NCBI RefSeq assembly: GCF_019966545.1
Contig: NZ_JAIMIC010000001.1
Span: forward strand, 1 to 64,000
Reading direction: 5' to 3'
From: Heliomarina baculiformis
GTDB taxonomy: Bacteria; Pseudomonadota; Alphaproteobacteria; Rhodobacterales; Rhodobacteraceae
Length of the DNA: 64,000 nt
Positions 17,685-27,024 of the stretch are shown here, one piece after another. A program made the translations under genes and the position numbers. Below the pieces are notes generated by a model that was not told the origin of the DNA, did no database searches, and worked only from the letters and a program-made list of their open reading frames with translations. Every line of letters starts with the position of its first letter. Position 1 is the first letter of the stretch.

Positions 17685-18125
17685 TCAGCGCCACTGACGC
17701 CAGGCATATTCGGTCGCCAGCCCGGCCAGTATGCCGCCGGCGATCAGCGTCATCACGATATGGGTCACAAAGATCGTGATGGCATAATCCAGCCCGATCT
17801 GAAAGATCGCCGCCACTGCTTCAAGCGGGCCGTCATAGCGGTTGCGCATCGCCCGGCGCATCATTTCATAGCCGCCCTGGATGAAAAGCGCCCAAAAGAC
17901 CATGACAACCATGCCGGTCAGCCCGTTGTTCACCGCGTTGGTCATTCCGCGCCCGGCCCGGTCGCCCATGACCACCCAACCGATCGCCAGACCGATCGCG
18001 ACATTCACGTAAGTGAACCAGCCGAAATCCATGCCCTCCGTCATCAGCGGCATGATCTGTCCGGACACGATAAAGGCTAGGAACGCAAGGCTGAGCGCAG
18101 CAACTAGTCGTGAGGCGTCGGGCAT
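17685..18125 (-). CDS. trgA: TrgA family membrane protein
   Basis: A 146-residue inner-membrane protein with four predicted membrane segments (for example VAALSLAFLAFIVSGQIMPL and IGLAIGWVVMGD). The start ATG at 18123-18125 is chosen because the sequence becomes typical of the family there (MPDASRLVAALSLAF); an upstream in-frame extension would be atypical. TrgA is required with TrgB for tellurite resistance in Rhodobacter sphaeroides; its molecular action is unknown. It is first in the operon trgA-trgB. Confidence 0.85.
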   Translation of the reverse strand: MPDASRLVAALSLAFLAFIVSGQIMPLMTEGMDFGWFTYVNVAIGLAIGWVVMGDRAGRGMTNAVNNGLTGMVVMVFWALFIQGGYEMMRRAMRNRYDGPLEAVAAIFQIGLDYAITIFVTHIVMTLIAGGILAGLATEYAWRQWR

Positions 18126-18144
18126 ATAACTTCCGGCAATTTGG

Positions 18145-19353
18145 CTACGAAGGCCGCGACACCGTAATCTGGGTGACGTCGACGCCCTTACTGTCAAAGG
18201 CCGACGCGCATGAAGTCAAATAGAAATTCCACATGCGTCTGAACCTGTTGTCAAAACCCATCTCTGCGATCTGGTCCCACTTTTCATTGAAGGTCTCATG
18301 CCAGCGCCGAAGGGTGATGTCATAGCTCTTGCCGAACTCGATAGAACGTTCCACCGCGAGCCCGGCCTGTTCGACCTGCGCCCGCAGCACCGCCGGGCTG
18401 GGCAGCATGCCGCCCGGGAAGATGTATTTCTGAATGAAATCAACGCCGCGCTTGTAAACTTCCCAGCGCTGGTCCGACACGGTGATGATCTGAAGTGTCG
18501 CCGTCTTACCCGGTTTCAGACGTTCGCGCAGGGTTTCGAAATAGACCGGCCAGTATTTTTCGCCCACCGCTTCGAACATCTCGATACTGGCGATCCCGTC
18601 ATAACTGCCGGTTTCATCGCGGTAATCCTGCAGCTTAAAGCTCACGAGATCGGATAGTCCAGCCTTTTCAATACGTTGACGCGCATAATTGAACTGTTCC
18701 TTGCTGATCGTCAGTCCCGTCACACGCAGGCCCCGTTCCCGCGCGGCATATTCCGCGAAACCGCCCCAGCCGCAGCCGATCTCAAGAATATGATCGCCCG
18801 GTCGCGCGCCCATCTGATCGACGAGAGAGGCGTACTTCGCAGTCTGCGCGCTCTCGGTTCTTTCCTGACCATTCAAAAACAATCCACTTGAATAAGTCAT
18901 CGTATCATCAAGCCATAGCTTGTAAAATTCGTTACCCAGATCGTAATGGTACGAAATATTACGACGCGCCTGCGCCTTGTGATTGCGCTGTAGCCAGAAC
19001 CGTAGCTGTTCGTAAAACCGCACCAAGCCCATGCCGGGAAACCCGTCGTATAGCGCCTCGTTCCCGGAGCTGACGAGATCCATGAAAGCCTGCAGATCCG
19101 GCGTGCTCCACCATTCCTCCAGATAGGATTCCGAAAAGCCCAGATCGCCCTCACGGATCAGCCGCGCGAAGACGTCGTTGTTATGGATGTGCAATTCCGC
19201 TACTGGACCGGGCTGCTTGCCCTCGGCACGGAAATGGCGACCGTCGGGCAGGATGATGTCCATCCGTCCGCGTTGCAGCGCGTTCAGCATCTCCATCACC
19301 TGAGGGAAATAGCGCGGCAGGTTTTTCTGCCCCTTGGTATCGGTCAGGATCAT
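18145..19353 (-). CDS. cfa: Cyclopropane-fatty-acyl-phospholipid synthase
   Basis: A 402-residue SAM-dependent enzyme that transfers a methylene to the double bond of membrane phospholipid acyl chains, modifying the membrane under stress. The SAM-binding motif EIGCGWGGFAEYA is near residue 190, and the conserved YHYDLGNEFYKLWLD and GMLPSP segments are present; length matches the family. It ends 20 bases from the trgA start. Neighbouring phrB and trg genes make a loose stress-protection group, but no shared promoter is evident. Confidence 0.93.
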   Translation of the reverse strand: MILTDTKGQKNLPRYFPQVMEMLNALQRGRMDIILPDGRHFRAEGKQPGPVAELHIHNNDVFARLIREGDLGFSESYLEEWWSTPDLQAFMDLVSSGNEALYDGFPGMGLVRFYEQLRFWLQRNHKAQARRNISYHYDLGNEFYKLWLDDTMTYSSGLFLNGQERTESAQTAKYASLVDQMGARPGDHILEIGCGWGGFAEYAARERGLRVTGLTISKEQFNYARQRIEKAGLSDLVSFKLQDYRDETGSYDGIASIEMFEAVGEKYWPVYFETLRERLKPGKTATLQIITVSDQRWEVYKRGVDFIQKYIFPGGMLPSPAVLRAQVEQAGLAVERSIEFGKSYDITLRRWHETFNEKWDQIAEMGFDNRFRRMWNFYLTSCASAFDSKGVDVTQITVSRPS

Positions 19354-19429
19354 CGGTCGTTTCCCATCGAGTTTAATAAAATCTTAAGATGCGTTTCGCA
19401 TTTGTGGCAAGAGATGACGGTCATCCGCG

Positions 19430-20854
19430 TCAGAAATCCGGGTTTTCATAGGCATCCAGCGCGGCCTGCCGGCCCTCTTGAACACCGACCACCGGCTCTG
19501 GATAATGATCCCCGGCTTGCATCGACCAGTGCCGGGGGATCGCGTCAAAGTAGGACAGCGCGGTTTCCGGGGGCTTGTCCTGCCCCTCGGCGATCCAGGC
19601 CTTGGCGTAAACCCCGTCGGGGTCGAACTTTTCCAGCTGCGTCACCGGGTTGAAGATGCGGAAATAGGGCGAGGCATCCGGCCCGGACCCCGCCGCCCAT
19701 TGCCACCCCATCGAGTTATTCGCCGGATCCCAGTCGATCAGGCAGTCCTCGAACCATTTCTGCCCGATCCGCCAGTGACACATCAGGTTCTTGGTCAGGT
19801 AGCTCGCCACGATCATCCGCGACCGGTTGTGCATACGCCCCGTCACGTACAGCTCGCGCATGCCAGCATCGACAAAAGGCACGCCGGTGCGCCCCTGTTT
19901 CCACGCCTTGACCTCGGCCAGACGCTCATCTTCCTGCCATGGGAAGCTGTCCCATTTCTCGCGCCAGTTATCTGTCAGGATCCGCGGCGTGTGATGCATC
20001 AGGTGATAGGCGAACTCACGCCAGACCAACTCCTTCTGAAAGGTCTCGGCCCCGGCCTTGCCATCCTCGCGGGCCCGTTCTGCCGCCGCCCAGCAGCGGT
20101 GCGGGCTGATCTCGCCCAGCGACAGGTTCTCTGACAGGCCCGACGTCCCGTCTTCGCCCGGCAGATCGCGCCGTTTCGCATAATCCGCGACCCCGTCGCG
20201 CATAAAGCTGGCCAGCCGCGCAATCGCCGACTTTTCGCCCAACTGCACGTAGGGGCGCACGACATCGGCCCCGCGATCCATCGCCGCGCCAAGGGTCCAG
20301 CCCTCCAGATCGTCACTGTCAGGCCACTTGCCCGGCGCTGGAATATCCGCCGGTGTCGAAAGCGGCGCATCCACGTCGCGCCCCTTCACCGCGTTCCAAT
20401 AGGGCGTATAGACCTTGTAAAAGCTGCCCTCGCCGGTTTCGACCGTCCAGGGTTCGAACATCAGGTGCCCGCCAAAGGACTTTGCCTCGATCCCGTCGGA
20501 CTTGAGATCGGATTTTACCTCGGAATCCCGCTCAACCGCCCCCGGATCGTAAAGCCGTGACCAATAGACAGCGCCAGCGCCGGTTTCCTCGATCAGCGCC
20601 TGCAACTGGGTCAGCGCCCGGCCCCGGCGCAGGATCAGGCGCGAGCCTTTGTCAGCCAGCGCCTTGCCGAAACATTCAAGCCCCAGCCCAAGCCGCCATT
20701 TCGGCGCGGCGCCAAGCGCCTCGGCCTGATCGTCCAGAATAAACACAGGGATCACCGGGCGCCCGCTTTCGCAGGCCGCATGCAGCGCCGGATGATCCGA
20801 CAGACGCAGATCGCGCCGGAACCACAACAGTATCGGAGTATTTTCGCCCGTCAT
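19430..20854 (-). CDS. phrB: Deoxyribodipyrimidine photolyase (CPD photolyase)
   Basis: A 474-residue flavoprotein that repairs UV-induced cyclobutane pyrimidine dimers using blue light. The N-terminal alpha/beta domain begins ILLWFRRDLRLSDHPAL, the standard photolyase start, and binds the antenna cofactor; the C-terminal helical domain contains the FAD-binding signature (TGVPFVDAGMRELYVTG, MHNRSRMIVASYLTK and NNSMGWQW). Length matches class I CPD photolyases. The preceding gene is 75 bases away on the same strand, so it may be transcribed with cfa. Confidence 0.93.
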   Translation of the reverse strand: MTGENTPILLWFRRDLRLSDHPALHAACESGRPVIPVFILDDQAEALGAAPKWRLGLGLECFGKALADKGSRLILRRGRALTQLQALIEETGAGAVYWSRLYDPGAVERDSEVKSDLKSDGIEAKSFGGHLMFEPWTVETGEGSFYKVYTPYWNAVKGRDVDAPLSTPADIPAPGKWPDSDDLEGWTLGAAMDRGADVVRPYVQLGEKSAIARLASFMRDGVADYAKRRDLPGEDGTSGLSENLSLGEISPHRCWAAAERAREDGKAGAETFQKELVWREFAYHLMHHTPRILTDNWREKWDSFPWQEDERLAEVKAWKQGRTGVPFVDAGMRELYVTGRMHNRSRMIVASYLTKNLMCHWRIGQKWFEDCLIDWDPANNSMGWQWAAGSGPDASPYFRIFNPVTQLEKFDPDGVYAKAWIAEGQDKPPETALSYFDAIPRHWSMQAGDHYPEPVVGVQEGRQAALDAYENPDF

Positions 20855-20901
20855 TCACCACTTCCCATTTTAACGGGATACGTAGTCCGCCGGGGCTTGG
20901 A

Positions 20902-22125
20902 TCAAAGTAAATCGTCCAAGGCGTTCAAGAGTTTATCCATTTCACCTTGGGTTGTGTAATGGGTAAAGCTCAGCCGCAGAACGCCGGTTTCGGGGGTGAC
21001 CCCCATGCCTTCGAGCACCCGATGCGCGTAGAAATCGCTCGCGCCCGCGATGATGCCCCGCTCGGCCAGTGCCTTGGCCACCTTGACCGGGTCTTGCGTC
21101 AGCGCCAGCGCCACGGTCGGCGCGCGCCCCTCGGCCCGGTCCGGCCCCAACAGGCGCACCGCATTGCGCGATTTCACCGCGTCGAGCAGCGGTTGCAGCA
21201 GCGTCGTTTCCTGCCCGCGCATCAGATCATGCACGAACTGTCCCCGCTCCACCGCGTCACTACCGGTAAACCCGTGATGCGTGCCCAGCAGATCGATGTA
21301 GTCCGCCATCCCTGCGCAGGCAGCGATCTGGGCATGATCGGGACCTGCCGGTGTGAATTTCTTGTAGATCGAGTCACCGTTGAAATAATGCCCTTGGTTC
21401 GGCAACAGCTCGGCCAGCGCCCGGCGCACCACCATCAACCCCTGATGCGGGCCATAGGTTTTATAGGCCGAAAACAGGTAGATATCCGGCCCCAGCGAGT
21501 TCAGATCTGGAAACCCGTGCGGCGCGTAGGAGACGCCATCGACACAGACAAAGGCCCCCGCCGCATGAGCCATCGCAGTGATCTCGGTCACCGGATTGAT
21601 ATGGGCCACAACGTTCGAGCAATGCGGGAAACAGACCAGACGAACCTTTTCGTCGAGCAGATCCTCAAGGTCTTCGGGGTTCAGCAACCCGCTGTCCGGA
21701 TCGACCCGCCATTCGCGGATCTCGATCCCCTCCTCCGCCAGACGCCGCCAAGGTCCCGAATTGGCCTCGTGATCCTGATTGGTAACAATGATCGCCTCGC
21801 CCGGGCTCAGCCACGGACGAAAGGCCTGCGCCAGCACATAGGTGTTCTGCGTGGTCGACGGCCCGAAACTCAGCTCGTCCTTCTCAACCCCCAAAAGCGC
21901 AGCCATCCGGGCGCGCGCCTCGTCCATTTCTTCGCCGCCAAGGCGGCTGGGGTCAGCATCGCCATAGGGCTGCATCTTTCGCTCGGTATAGAACCGCGTG
22001 AGGCGCTCGATCACCGGCGCGCAGGCATAAGACCCGCCCGCGTTCTCGAAATGCGCGAAAGCAGCAAGCTCGGGCTTGGAAAAGGCCGGAAACAGAGAGC
22101 GAACATAGTCGGAATCGAGTTTCAT
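20902..22125 (-). CDS. Class V aminotransferase / cysteine desulfurase-like protein
   Basis: A 407-residue PLP enzyme of the class V fold. The PLP lysine is in FSAYKTYGPHQG, and upstream are the cofactor-contact motifs NQDHEANSGPW and CVDGVSYAPHGFPD. The start at 22125 (MKLDSDYVRSLFPAF) matches the usual beginning; an in-frame ATG twelve codons upstream (22161) is less likely. Substrate is uncertain: relatives are annotated as cysteine desulfurase-like or as general class V aminotransferases. There are no sulfur-assembly genes nearby, so a desulfurase role is not supported by context. Confidence 0.85.
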   Translation of the reverse strand: MKLDSDYVRSLFPAFSKPELAAFAHFENAGGSYACAPVIERLTRFYTERKMQPYGDADPSRLGGEEMDEARARMAALLGVEKDELSFGPSTTQNTYVLAQAFRPWLSPGEAIIVTNQDHEANSGPWRRLAEEGIEIREWRVDPDSGLLNPEDLEDLLDEKVRLVCFPHCSNVVAHINPVTEITAMAHAAGAFVCVDGVSYAPHGFPDLNSLGPDIYLFSAYKTYGPHQGLMVVRRALAELLPNQGHYFNGDSIYKKFTPAGPDHAQIAACAGMADYIDLLGTHHGFTGSDAVERGQFVHDLMRGQETTLLQPLLDAVKSRNAVRLLGPDRAEGRAPTVALALTQDPVKVAKALAERGIIAGASDFYAHRVLEGMGVTPETGVLRLSFTHYTTQGEMDKLLNALDDLL

Positions 22126-22211
22126 GCCGTTAGGAAAATACGAGTTTACCAAGGAAGGCAAGCATTTAGGCGCAAGCGCCTCTCGATTGCAGATCGGCGG
22201 GCGTCCCGCCC

Positions 22212-22619
22212 CTAACGTCCGCCCAGACGCACGTTCAGACGCGGTTTGCCACTGGGCGAGATACCGACTCCGACCGGTCCGCCGCCGGGGCGCACGGTCG
22301 CACCGACGCCCTTGGGTCCCACGGTGATCGATCCGTCCTGATTGGCGGTGCGCACCTTTGGTCCGCCGCCACCGACGGTCACCGAACTATGGGCGCCCTT
22401 CTTCTTTTTCTTCTTCTTGTTATTGCCTTGCTTGCCCCGGTCTTGCGCTCCGGCATCGGCAACCAAGACCGCCGCGCCCTCTCCCGGCATGGCAGAAGAA
22501 GAAGCCATGCCGGGATCGGCGGAGTTAACAATCGCTACAGCTATGCTGCAAAGAAAAATCAGACTCGGAACTGGGGCACGGGCCAAGCCGCTAGGGGGAT
22601 AGGGGGGACTGATCGGCAT
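22212..22619 (-). CDS. Hypothetical protein with lysine run and Gly-rich C terminus
   Basis: A 135-residue protein with no family that I recognise. The N-terminal segment SLIFLCSIAVAIV before NSA could be a signal peptide. The middle has NNKKKKKKKG and the C-terminal half is Gly/Pro/Val-rich with imperfect repeats (GGGPKVRT, SITVGPKGVGATVRPGGGPVGVGI). The low-complexity composition may indicate a secreted or cell-surface protein. The start is uncertain, and there is a modest chance that it is not a gene. Confidence 0.4.
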   Translation of the reverse strand: MPISPPYPPSGLARAPVPSLIFLCSIAVAIVNSADPGMASSSAMPGEGAAVLVADAGAQDRGKQGNNKKKKKKKGAHSSVTVGGGGPKVRTANQDGSITVGPKGVGATVRPGGGPVGVGISPSGKPRLNVRLGGR

Positions 22620-22730
22620 GGCGTAACTCCGAAATAGATATTTCAGTTACTGCAACAGCGTGACAATCGTTACACTCAACTTATGATTGAAAACGACCAG
22701 TCAGATCAACCCTTAAAGAACAATTAAAAA

Positions 22731-22759
22731 CGGTTGCGGCAAGATTTTTGCCGCAACCG
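22731..22759 (-). terminator. Rho-independent terminator after the BCCT gene
   Basis: A 12-bp perfect stem (CGGTTGCGGCAA / TTGCCGCAACCG) with a 5-base loop. On the minus strand it is followed by TTTTTAATTG, so it terminates the transporter transcript. Confidence 0.88.
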
Positions 22760-22783
22760 CATAATGCCTACGCAAATTTCAGC

Positions 22784-24421
22784 TTACCGGGGTTCGCTGG
22801 CAAGCCCTTTGTAGATCGCCCAGCACATCAAAAGCAGAACGACCGTGAACGGCAGCCCTGTCGAGATGACCATGGACTGAAGCGAGCTCAGACCGCCCGC
22901 CGACAACAGCAGCACGATGGCCACGGCGCCTTCGAAAATGCACCAGAACACACGCTGCGGCACCGGCGCGTCGACCTTGCCGCCCGCCGTGATCGTGTCG
23001 ATCACCAGCGAACCGGAGTCGGACGAGGTCACGAAGAACACGATGACCAGCACGATCCCGATCAGCGAAGTGATTCCCGCCAGCGGCAACTGGTCCAGCA
23101 TCTTGAAGAGCTGACGCGGCAGTTCGGCATCCTGCGCGGCGGTATAGCCATCCTGCACGACCTGCTGGATCGCAACGCCGCCAAAGACCGACATCCACAG
23201 CACGCAGACAAGGCTCGGAATCAGCAGCACACAGATCACGAATTCACGCACCGAACGGCCCCGGCTGACGCGGGCGATGAACATGCCGACAAAGGGTGAC
23301 CAGCTGATCCACCACGCCCAGTAGAACGCGGTCCAGCCCTGCATAAAGTTCACGTCCTCACGTCCCACGGGGTTCGACAGCGCCGGCAGGTATTCCACAT
23401 AGGCCAGCAGGTAATCGCCAAACCCGGTCAGGATCGCGACCGTCGGTCCGGTGAACAGAACAAAGAGCAACAGCAGGAAGGCCAGACCCATGTTGATCTC
23501 CGAGAGCACCTTTACCCCGCCATCAAGGCCGCGCAGCACCGAGATCAGCGCAATCGCGGTGATGCCGGAAATCAGGACCACTTCGACCGTGTTGTTGATC
23601 GGAATACCGAACAGCTCGTTCAGACCGGCATTGGCCTGCGTCGCCCCAAAACCAAGCGAGGTCGCAAGACCGAACAGCGTGGCGAAGACCGCCAGCGTGT
23701 CGATGGCGTGGCCCCACCAGCCCCAGACCCGGTCGCCGAGGATAGGGTAGAATGCCGAACGGATCGTGAGCGGAAGACCCTTGTTGTAGGAAAACAAGGC
23801 CAGCGCCAGCGCAACGATGGCATAGATCGCCCAGGGGTGCAGACCCCAGTGAAAGATCGTCGCCGCCATGCCCAGACGCACAGCCGCCGCCTCGTCACCG
23901 GCTGCCGCACCCAGCGGTGCCCAGTCGGTACGCGCGCCGCCTTCGGCCGCCGTGCCCCCCATCGAGGACGAGAAGTGGCTCATCGGTTCGGACACGCCGT
24001 AGAACATCAGGCCGATGCCCATGCCCGCCGCAAACAGCATCGCGAACCAGCCGATATAGGTGTAATCGGGCTTGGCATCGACGCCACCCAGCCGGACCGA
24101 CCCAAGCGGGGTAACGATCAGGAACAGGCAGAACAGCACAAAGATGTTCGCCGCGCCAAGGAAGAACCAGTCAAAGCCCTTGGTCACCGCGCCAAACAGC
24201 CAGCTGAATGCCTCGCCCGCCTGCTCCGGCAGGGCCAGCGTGTAAAAGACAAAGGCCACGATGGCGATGCCCGAGACGAGGAATACGGGGTTGTGAATGT
24301 CAAAACCGAACGGCCCTAGCTGGCCGTCGATATTATCCTGTCCGATCTCATAGTCGGTTTCGATCACGTCAGAGGCACCGCTTGGCTCCGGTATGCCCTG
24401 ATCGCCAGAAGTGTCGGTCAT
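22784..24421 (-). CDS. BCCT-family betaine/carnitine/choline or DMSP transporter
   Basis: A 545-residue inner-membrane secondary transporter with about 12 membrane segments (starting near residue 40) and the family tryptophan-rich signature YWAWWISWSPFVGMFIARVSRGR around residue 365-390. BCCT members take up glycine betaine, choline, carnitine or dimethylsulfoniopropionate with Na+ or H+. The substrate is not set by sequence alone. The nearby acuI makes DMSP uptake a reasonable possibility, but no DMSP lyase or demethylase gene is in this window. An acidic N-terminal tail of about 35 residues precedes the first segment. Confidence 0.92.
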   Translation of the reverse strand: MTDTSGDQGIPEPSGASDVIETDYEIGQDNIDGQLGPFGFDIHNPVFLVSGIAIVAFVFYTLALPEQAGEAFSWLFGAVTKGFDWFFLGAANIFVLFCLFLIVTPLGSVRLGGVDAKPDYTYIGWFAMLFAAGMGIGLMFYGVSEPMSHFSSSMGGTAAEGGARTDWAPLGAAAGDEAAAVRLGMAATIFHWGLHPWAIYAIVALALALFSYNKGLPLTIRSAFYPILGDRVWGWWGHAIDTLAVFATLFGLATSLGFGATQANAGLNELFGIPINNTVEVVLISGITAIALISVLRGLDGGVKVLSEINMGLAFLLLLFVLFTGPTVAILTGFGDYLLAYVEYLPALSNPVGREDVNFMQGWTAFYWAWWISWSPFVGMFIARVSRGRSVREFVICVLLIPSLVCVLWMSVFGGVAIQQVVQDGYTAAQDAELPRQLFKMLDQLPLAGITSLIGIVLVIVFFVTSSDSGSLVIDTITAGGKVDAPVPQRVFWCIFEGAVAIVLLLSAGGLSSLQSMVISTGLPFTVVLLLMCWAIYKGLASEPR

Positions 24422-24515
24422 ATGCGATCTCCTTGTTGATTGATGCCGCGCCTCGTGGGGCGGCTATTGTCGTTTCATCCGGTCCGCGCAGGAATTGCAC
24501 GGCTGATGGCACTGG

Positions 24516-24932
24516 TCAGTCGCGAACGACCATGACAGAAGCTGCGGCATGGGCCGCGATCTTACCGCCGTTTGACGGCCAGATGTATTCCTTAATGCCG
24601 GGCACATGGCTGGCCATGACAACCAGATCGGCGTCGGTTTCCTTAACCGCCTTGAGCAGAATCGCATCCAGATCGATCGCCGGGTCGTTGACCACGACCG
24701 CCCGCGCGGAGGCATTGACGGAATTGCTCGCGCCGAAATCGGCCGCAAAGGCATCAAGCTTCGTACGATATTCTTCCGGGGTATGCGCGACCGAGCCCGG
24801 CGTATCCGCCGTCACCCCGACCATGATCACCTCGGCCCCGTAATGTTTTGCCAGATCGGCGCTGCATTGCAGCCCTTTCACCAGCTTTTCCTTATGTGCC
24901 AGGTCTACCGGCACCATGATTTTGGAAAACAC
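24516..24932 (-). CDS. Universal stress protein family
   Basis: A 138-residue cytoplasmic UspA-family protein starting MFSKIMVPVDLAHKEK. It has the alpha/beta fold with the conserved Asp in VPVDLA and a C-terminal segment in which the ATP-binding G2XG9XGS/T pattern is only partly kept (VPGIKEYIWPSNGG), so nucleotide binding is uncertain. It lies 94 bases upstream of the BCCT gene on the same strand. Usp proteins with a BCCT gene are often co-regulated in osmotic stress, but the link here is inference. Confidence 0.88.
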   Translation of the reverse strand: MFSKIMVPVDLAHKEKLVKGLQCSADLAKHYGAEVIMVGVTADTPGSVAHTPEEYRTKLDAFAADFGASNSVNASARAVVVNDPAIDLDAILLKAVKETDADLVVMASHVPGIKEYIWPSNGGKIAAHAAASVMVVRD

Positions 24933-25244
24933 GTCTGTCCCTCCTAACCCGCAGCGAGTCGGCCATTCTGGACGACAGGCTGTTTGTCAGCCCGGCGCTA
25001 GCGGTATTGGTGTTGTTCGGGTCCGAACGGCGTATCCGTTCGATCACCACCCATGCGACACAATAGCCCAATAAATAGACAAATTGCAAACAACTGCGGC
25101 CATTTAACTGCCATGCGCGACACGCATGCCAGAGGGTACCTGAGAGGTCAGCACCCGATTTGCCCGGAGCCAATGGCTCGAAATGCAAACGACGCGCCCC
25201 AGACAGAGGCGCGTCGTTCTAAGACTCTCGACTTTGGGTCAGGA
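24933..25244. other. Intergenic between usp and acuI with acuI terminator
   Basis: About 310 bases. The part near 25188-25218 is the acuI terminator hairpin (entered separately). The rest is the 5' region of the usp/BCCT transcript, and I see no small gene or clear riboswitch. Confidence 0.6.
25188..25218 (-). terminator. Terminator of acuI
   Basis: An 11-bp perfect stem (AACGACGCGCC / GGCGCGTCGTT) with a 9-base loop, followed on the minus strand by TGCATTT. It lies 27 bases after the acuI stop. Confidence 0.75.
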
Positions 25245-26237
25245 TCAGGCGTTGACGTCCACGACGACGCGCCCCTTGACCTTGCCGGCAAGAATGTCGC
25301 TGCCCAGCTCGGGCAGATCGGACAGGGTCGCGGGCTGGATCATCGCCTCGAGCTTGTCCATCGGCAGGTCCGACGCAATCCGCGACCAGGCCCGCAGCCG
25401 GTTGTCATAGGGCTGCATCACGCTGTCGATCCCAAGAAGGTTCACGCCGCGCAACAGGAACGGCACGACCGTCGCAGGCAGCGCTGCGCCACCGGCCAGA
25501 CCCACCGCCGAAACCGACGCGCCGTATTTCATCTGGCCAAGCACCCGGGCCAGCATCGCACCGCCCACCGCATCGACGCAGCCGGACCATATCTCGCTCT
25601 CCAGCGGGCGCTTGACGGTCTCGTTTATGTCCTCGCGCGCCACGATCTGCGTCGCGCCCAGCGATTTCAGGTAATCCGCGGTCTCGGGCCGCCCGGTCAC
25701 ACCGGCCACCTCGTAGCCGAGATTGCCAAGGATCGCCGTCGCGACCGACCCGACACCGCCCGCCGCGCCGGTGACCAGCACCGGACCATGGCCTGGTTCC
25801 AGCCCGTGATCTTCCAGAGCCATGACCGCCAGCATCGCGGTGAAACCGGCGGTGCCGACCGCCATCGCCTGTTTCGTATCCAGCCCCTCGGGCAGCGGCA
25901 CCAGCCAGTCGGCCTTGACCCGCGCCTTTTGCGCATAGCCGCCCCAGTGGGCCTCGCCCACGCGCCAGCCGGTCAGCACTACCTTGTCGCCGGGCTTGTA
26001 GCGGTCATCGTCCGAGGCTTCGACCGTGCCCGCGAAATCAATGCCCGGCACATGCGGATAGCGCCGTACCAAACCGCCGCCCGGCCCAATGCACAGCCCA
26101 TCCTTGTAATTGACGGTGGAATATTCGACCGCGACGGTCACCTCGCCATCAGGCAGATCCTCCAGCGAGATCTGGCTTACCCCGGCACTGGTCTTGCCGG
26201 TTTCGTCGTCCTTTTCCACCACGAGCGCATTGAACAT
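25245..26237 (-). CDS. acuI: Acrylyl-CoA reductase (NADPH)
   Basis: A 330-residue medium-chain dehydrogenase/reductase of the AcuI family, which reduces acrylyl-CoA to propanoyl-CoA with NADPH. This detoxifies acrylate from DMSP cleavage and takes part in 3-hydroxypropionate and propionate metabolism. The start MFNALVVEKDDETG matches the family; a longer in-frame extension upstream (to 26303) is atypical. Signatures are PHVPGIDFAGTV, the NADPH-binding GAAGGVGSVA and the C-terminal LAGKVKGRVVVDV. No DMSP lyase or dmd genes are adjacent here, and a general role in acrylyl-CoA handling is enough. It has its own terminator. Confidence 0.9.
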   Translation of the reverse strand: MFNALVVEKDDETGKTSAGVSQISLEDLPDGEVTVAVEYSTVNYKDGLCIGPGGGLVRRYPHVPGIDFAGTVEASDDDRYKPGDKVVLTGWRVGEAHWGGYAQKARVKADWLVPLPEGLDTKQAMAVGTAGFTAMLAVMALEDHGLEPGHGPVLVTGAAGGVGSVATAILGNLGYEVAGVTGRPETADYLKSLGATQIVAREDINETVKRPLESEIWSGCVDAVGGAMLARVLGQMKYGASVSAVGLAGGAALPATVVPFLLRGVNLLGIDSVMQPYDNRLRAWSRIASDLPMDKLEAMIQPATLSDLPELGSDILAGKVKGRVVVDVNA

Positions 26238-26343
26238 CTCTAACTCCTGCTTGCTGGATTCACCGGCCAAAGCGCCTTTTCGCGCCCTCGCCCCCTCGAT
26301 CAACTCAAACTGCTAACAGCCCGCCGACCCCTCTGCAATCCGT

Positions 26344-26850
26344 TCACAAGACTTCCGGCATCATGAAGAGGTCGGTCACCGGCGCTTCCGATCCGGTCGC
26401 CGTCAGCATCGCATGAACCTGACCGCGGTGATGGGTCTGGTGGTTGAAGAAATGCGGCACCAAAATCGACATGGGCTGGGTATTCTCCCTGCCCGTCAGC
26501 CCCGAGAACCACGTCAGATCGCCCGCCAGATCGACATTGTGCAGATGCGCCGCCCAAAGCGAGATGCGCCCGTCCAGCTGGAACCGTTCGGCACTCCACG
26601 CCGCGAGCGTCGGAAACTGCCCGAGCGCCTCCTTCGCCGTGTAGTCGGGTTTCTCGCCGCCGTCGAAACGCGACATCCAGATCTTGTCGGCCCAGCACAG
26701 GTGGTTCAGCGTCCCAAGGATCGAGCCGAAAAAGGCCTTACGGTTGCGCGTAAGTTCCTTGAAATCGAGCGCCCCCAGCAGGGTTTCGAGCTGCCTGTTC
26801 TGCCAGCGATTGTAACGCGCGAAAGTCACGCAATACCGGGTATCGATCAT
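26344..26850 (-). CDS. DinB-like (YfiT/DinB superfamily) protein
   Basis: A 168-residue four-helix bundle protein. Metal-binding His residues fit the pattern: LNHLCWADKIW (about 48), and FFNHQTHHRGQVHAML (about 131-146), which gives the HxxxH of DinB-fold metalloproteins. These act as thiol-dependent transferases or are of unknown function, and the name DinB does not imply a polymerase. Spacing to acuI is about 106 bases, and the same strand suggests possible co-transcription. Confidence 0.85.
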   Translation of the reverse strand: MIDTRYCVTFARYNRWQNRQLETLLGALDFKELTRNRKAFFGSILGTLNHLCWADKIWMSRFDGGEKPDYTAKEALGQFPTLAAWSAERFQLDGRISLWAAHLHNVDLAGDLTWFSGLTGRENTQPMSILVPHFFNHQTHHRGQVHAMLTATGSEAPVTDLFMMPEVL

Positions 26851-27024
26851 CCCTGGTATCCTCCGTCGAACCGGATGAAATATCGCGAAAAATATTGTCA
26901 GCTTTGGAAAACGCTTACAAATAAAAACGTTAACCGGAGTGTGTTATGCTGCCTTGCAGAATATGTAACACCTGCATGACAATCACACCTTGTCTTACGG
27001 TGTGATCGGCTTAAACAAAATTGC

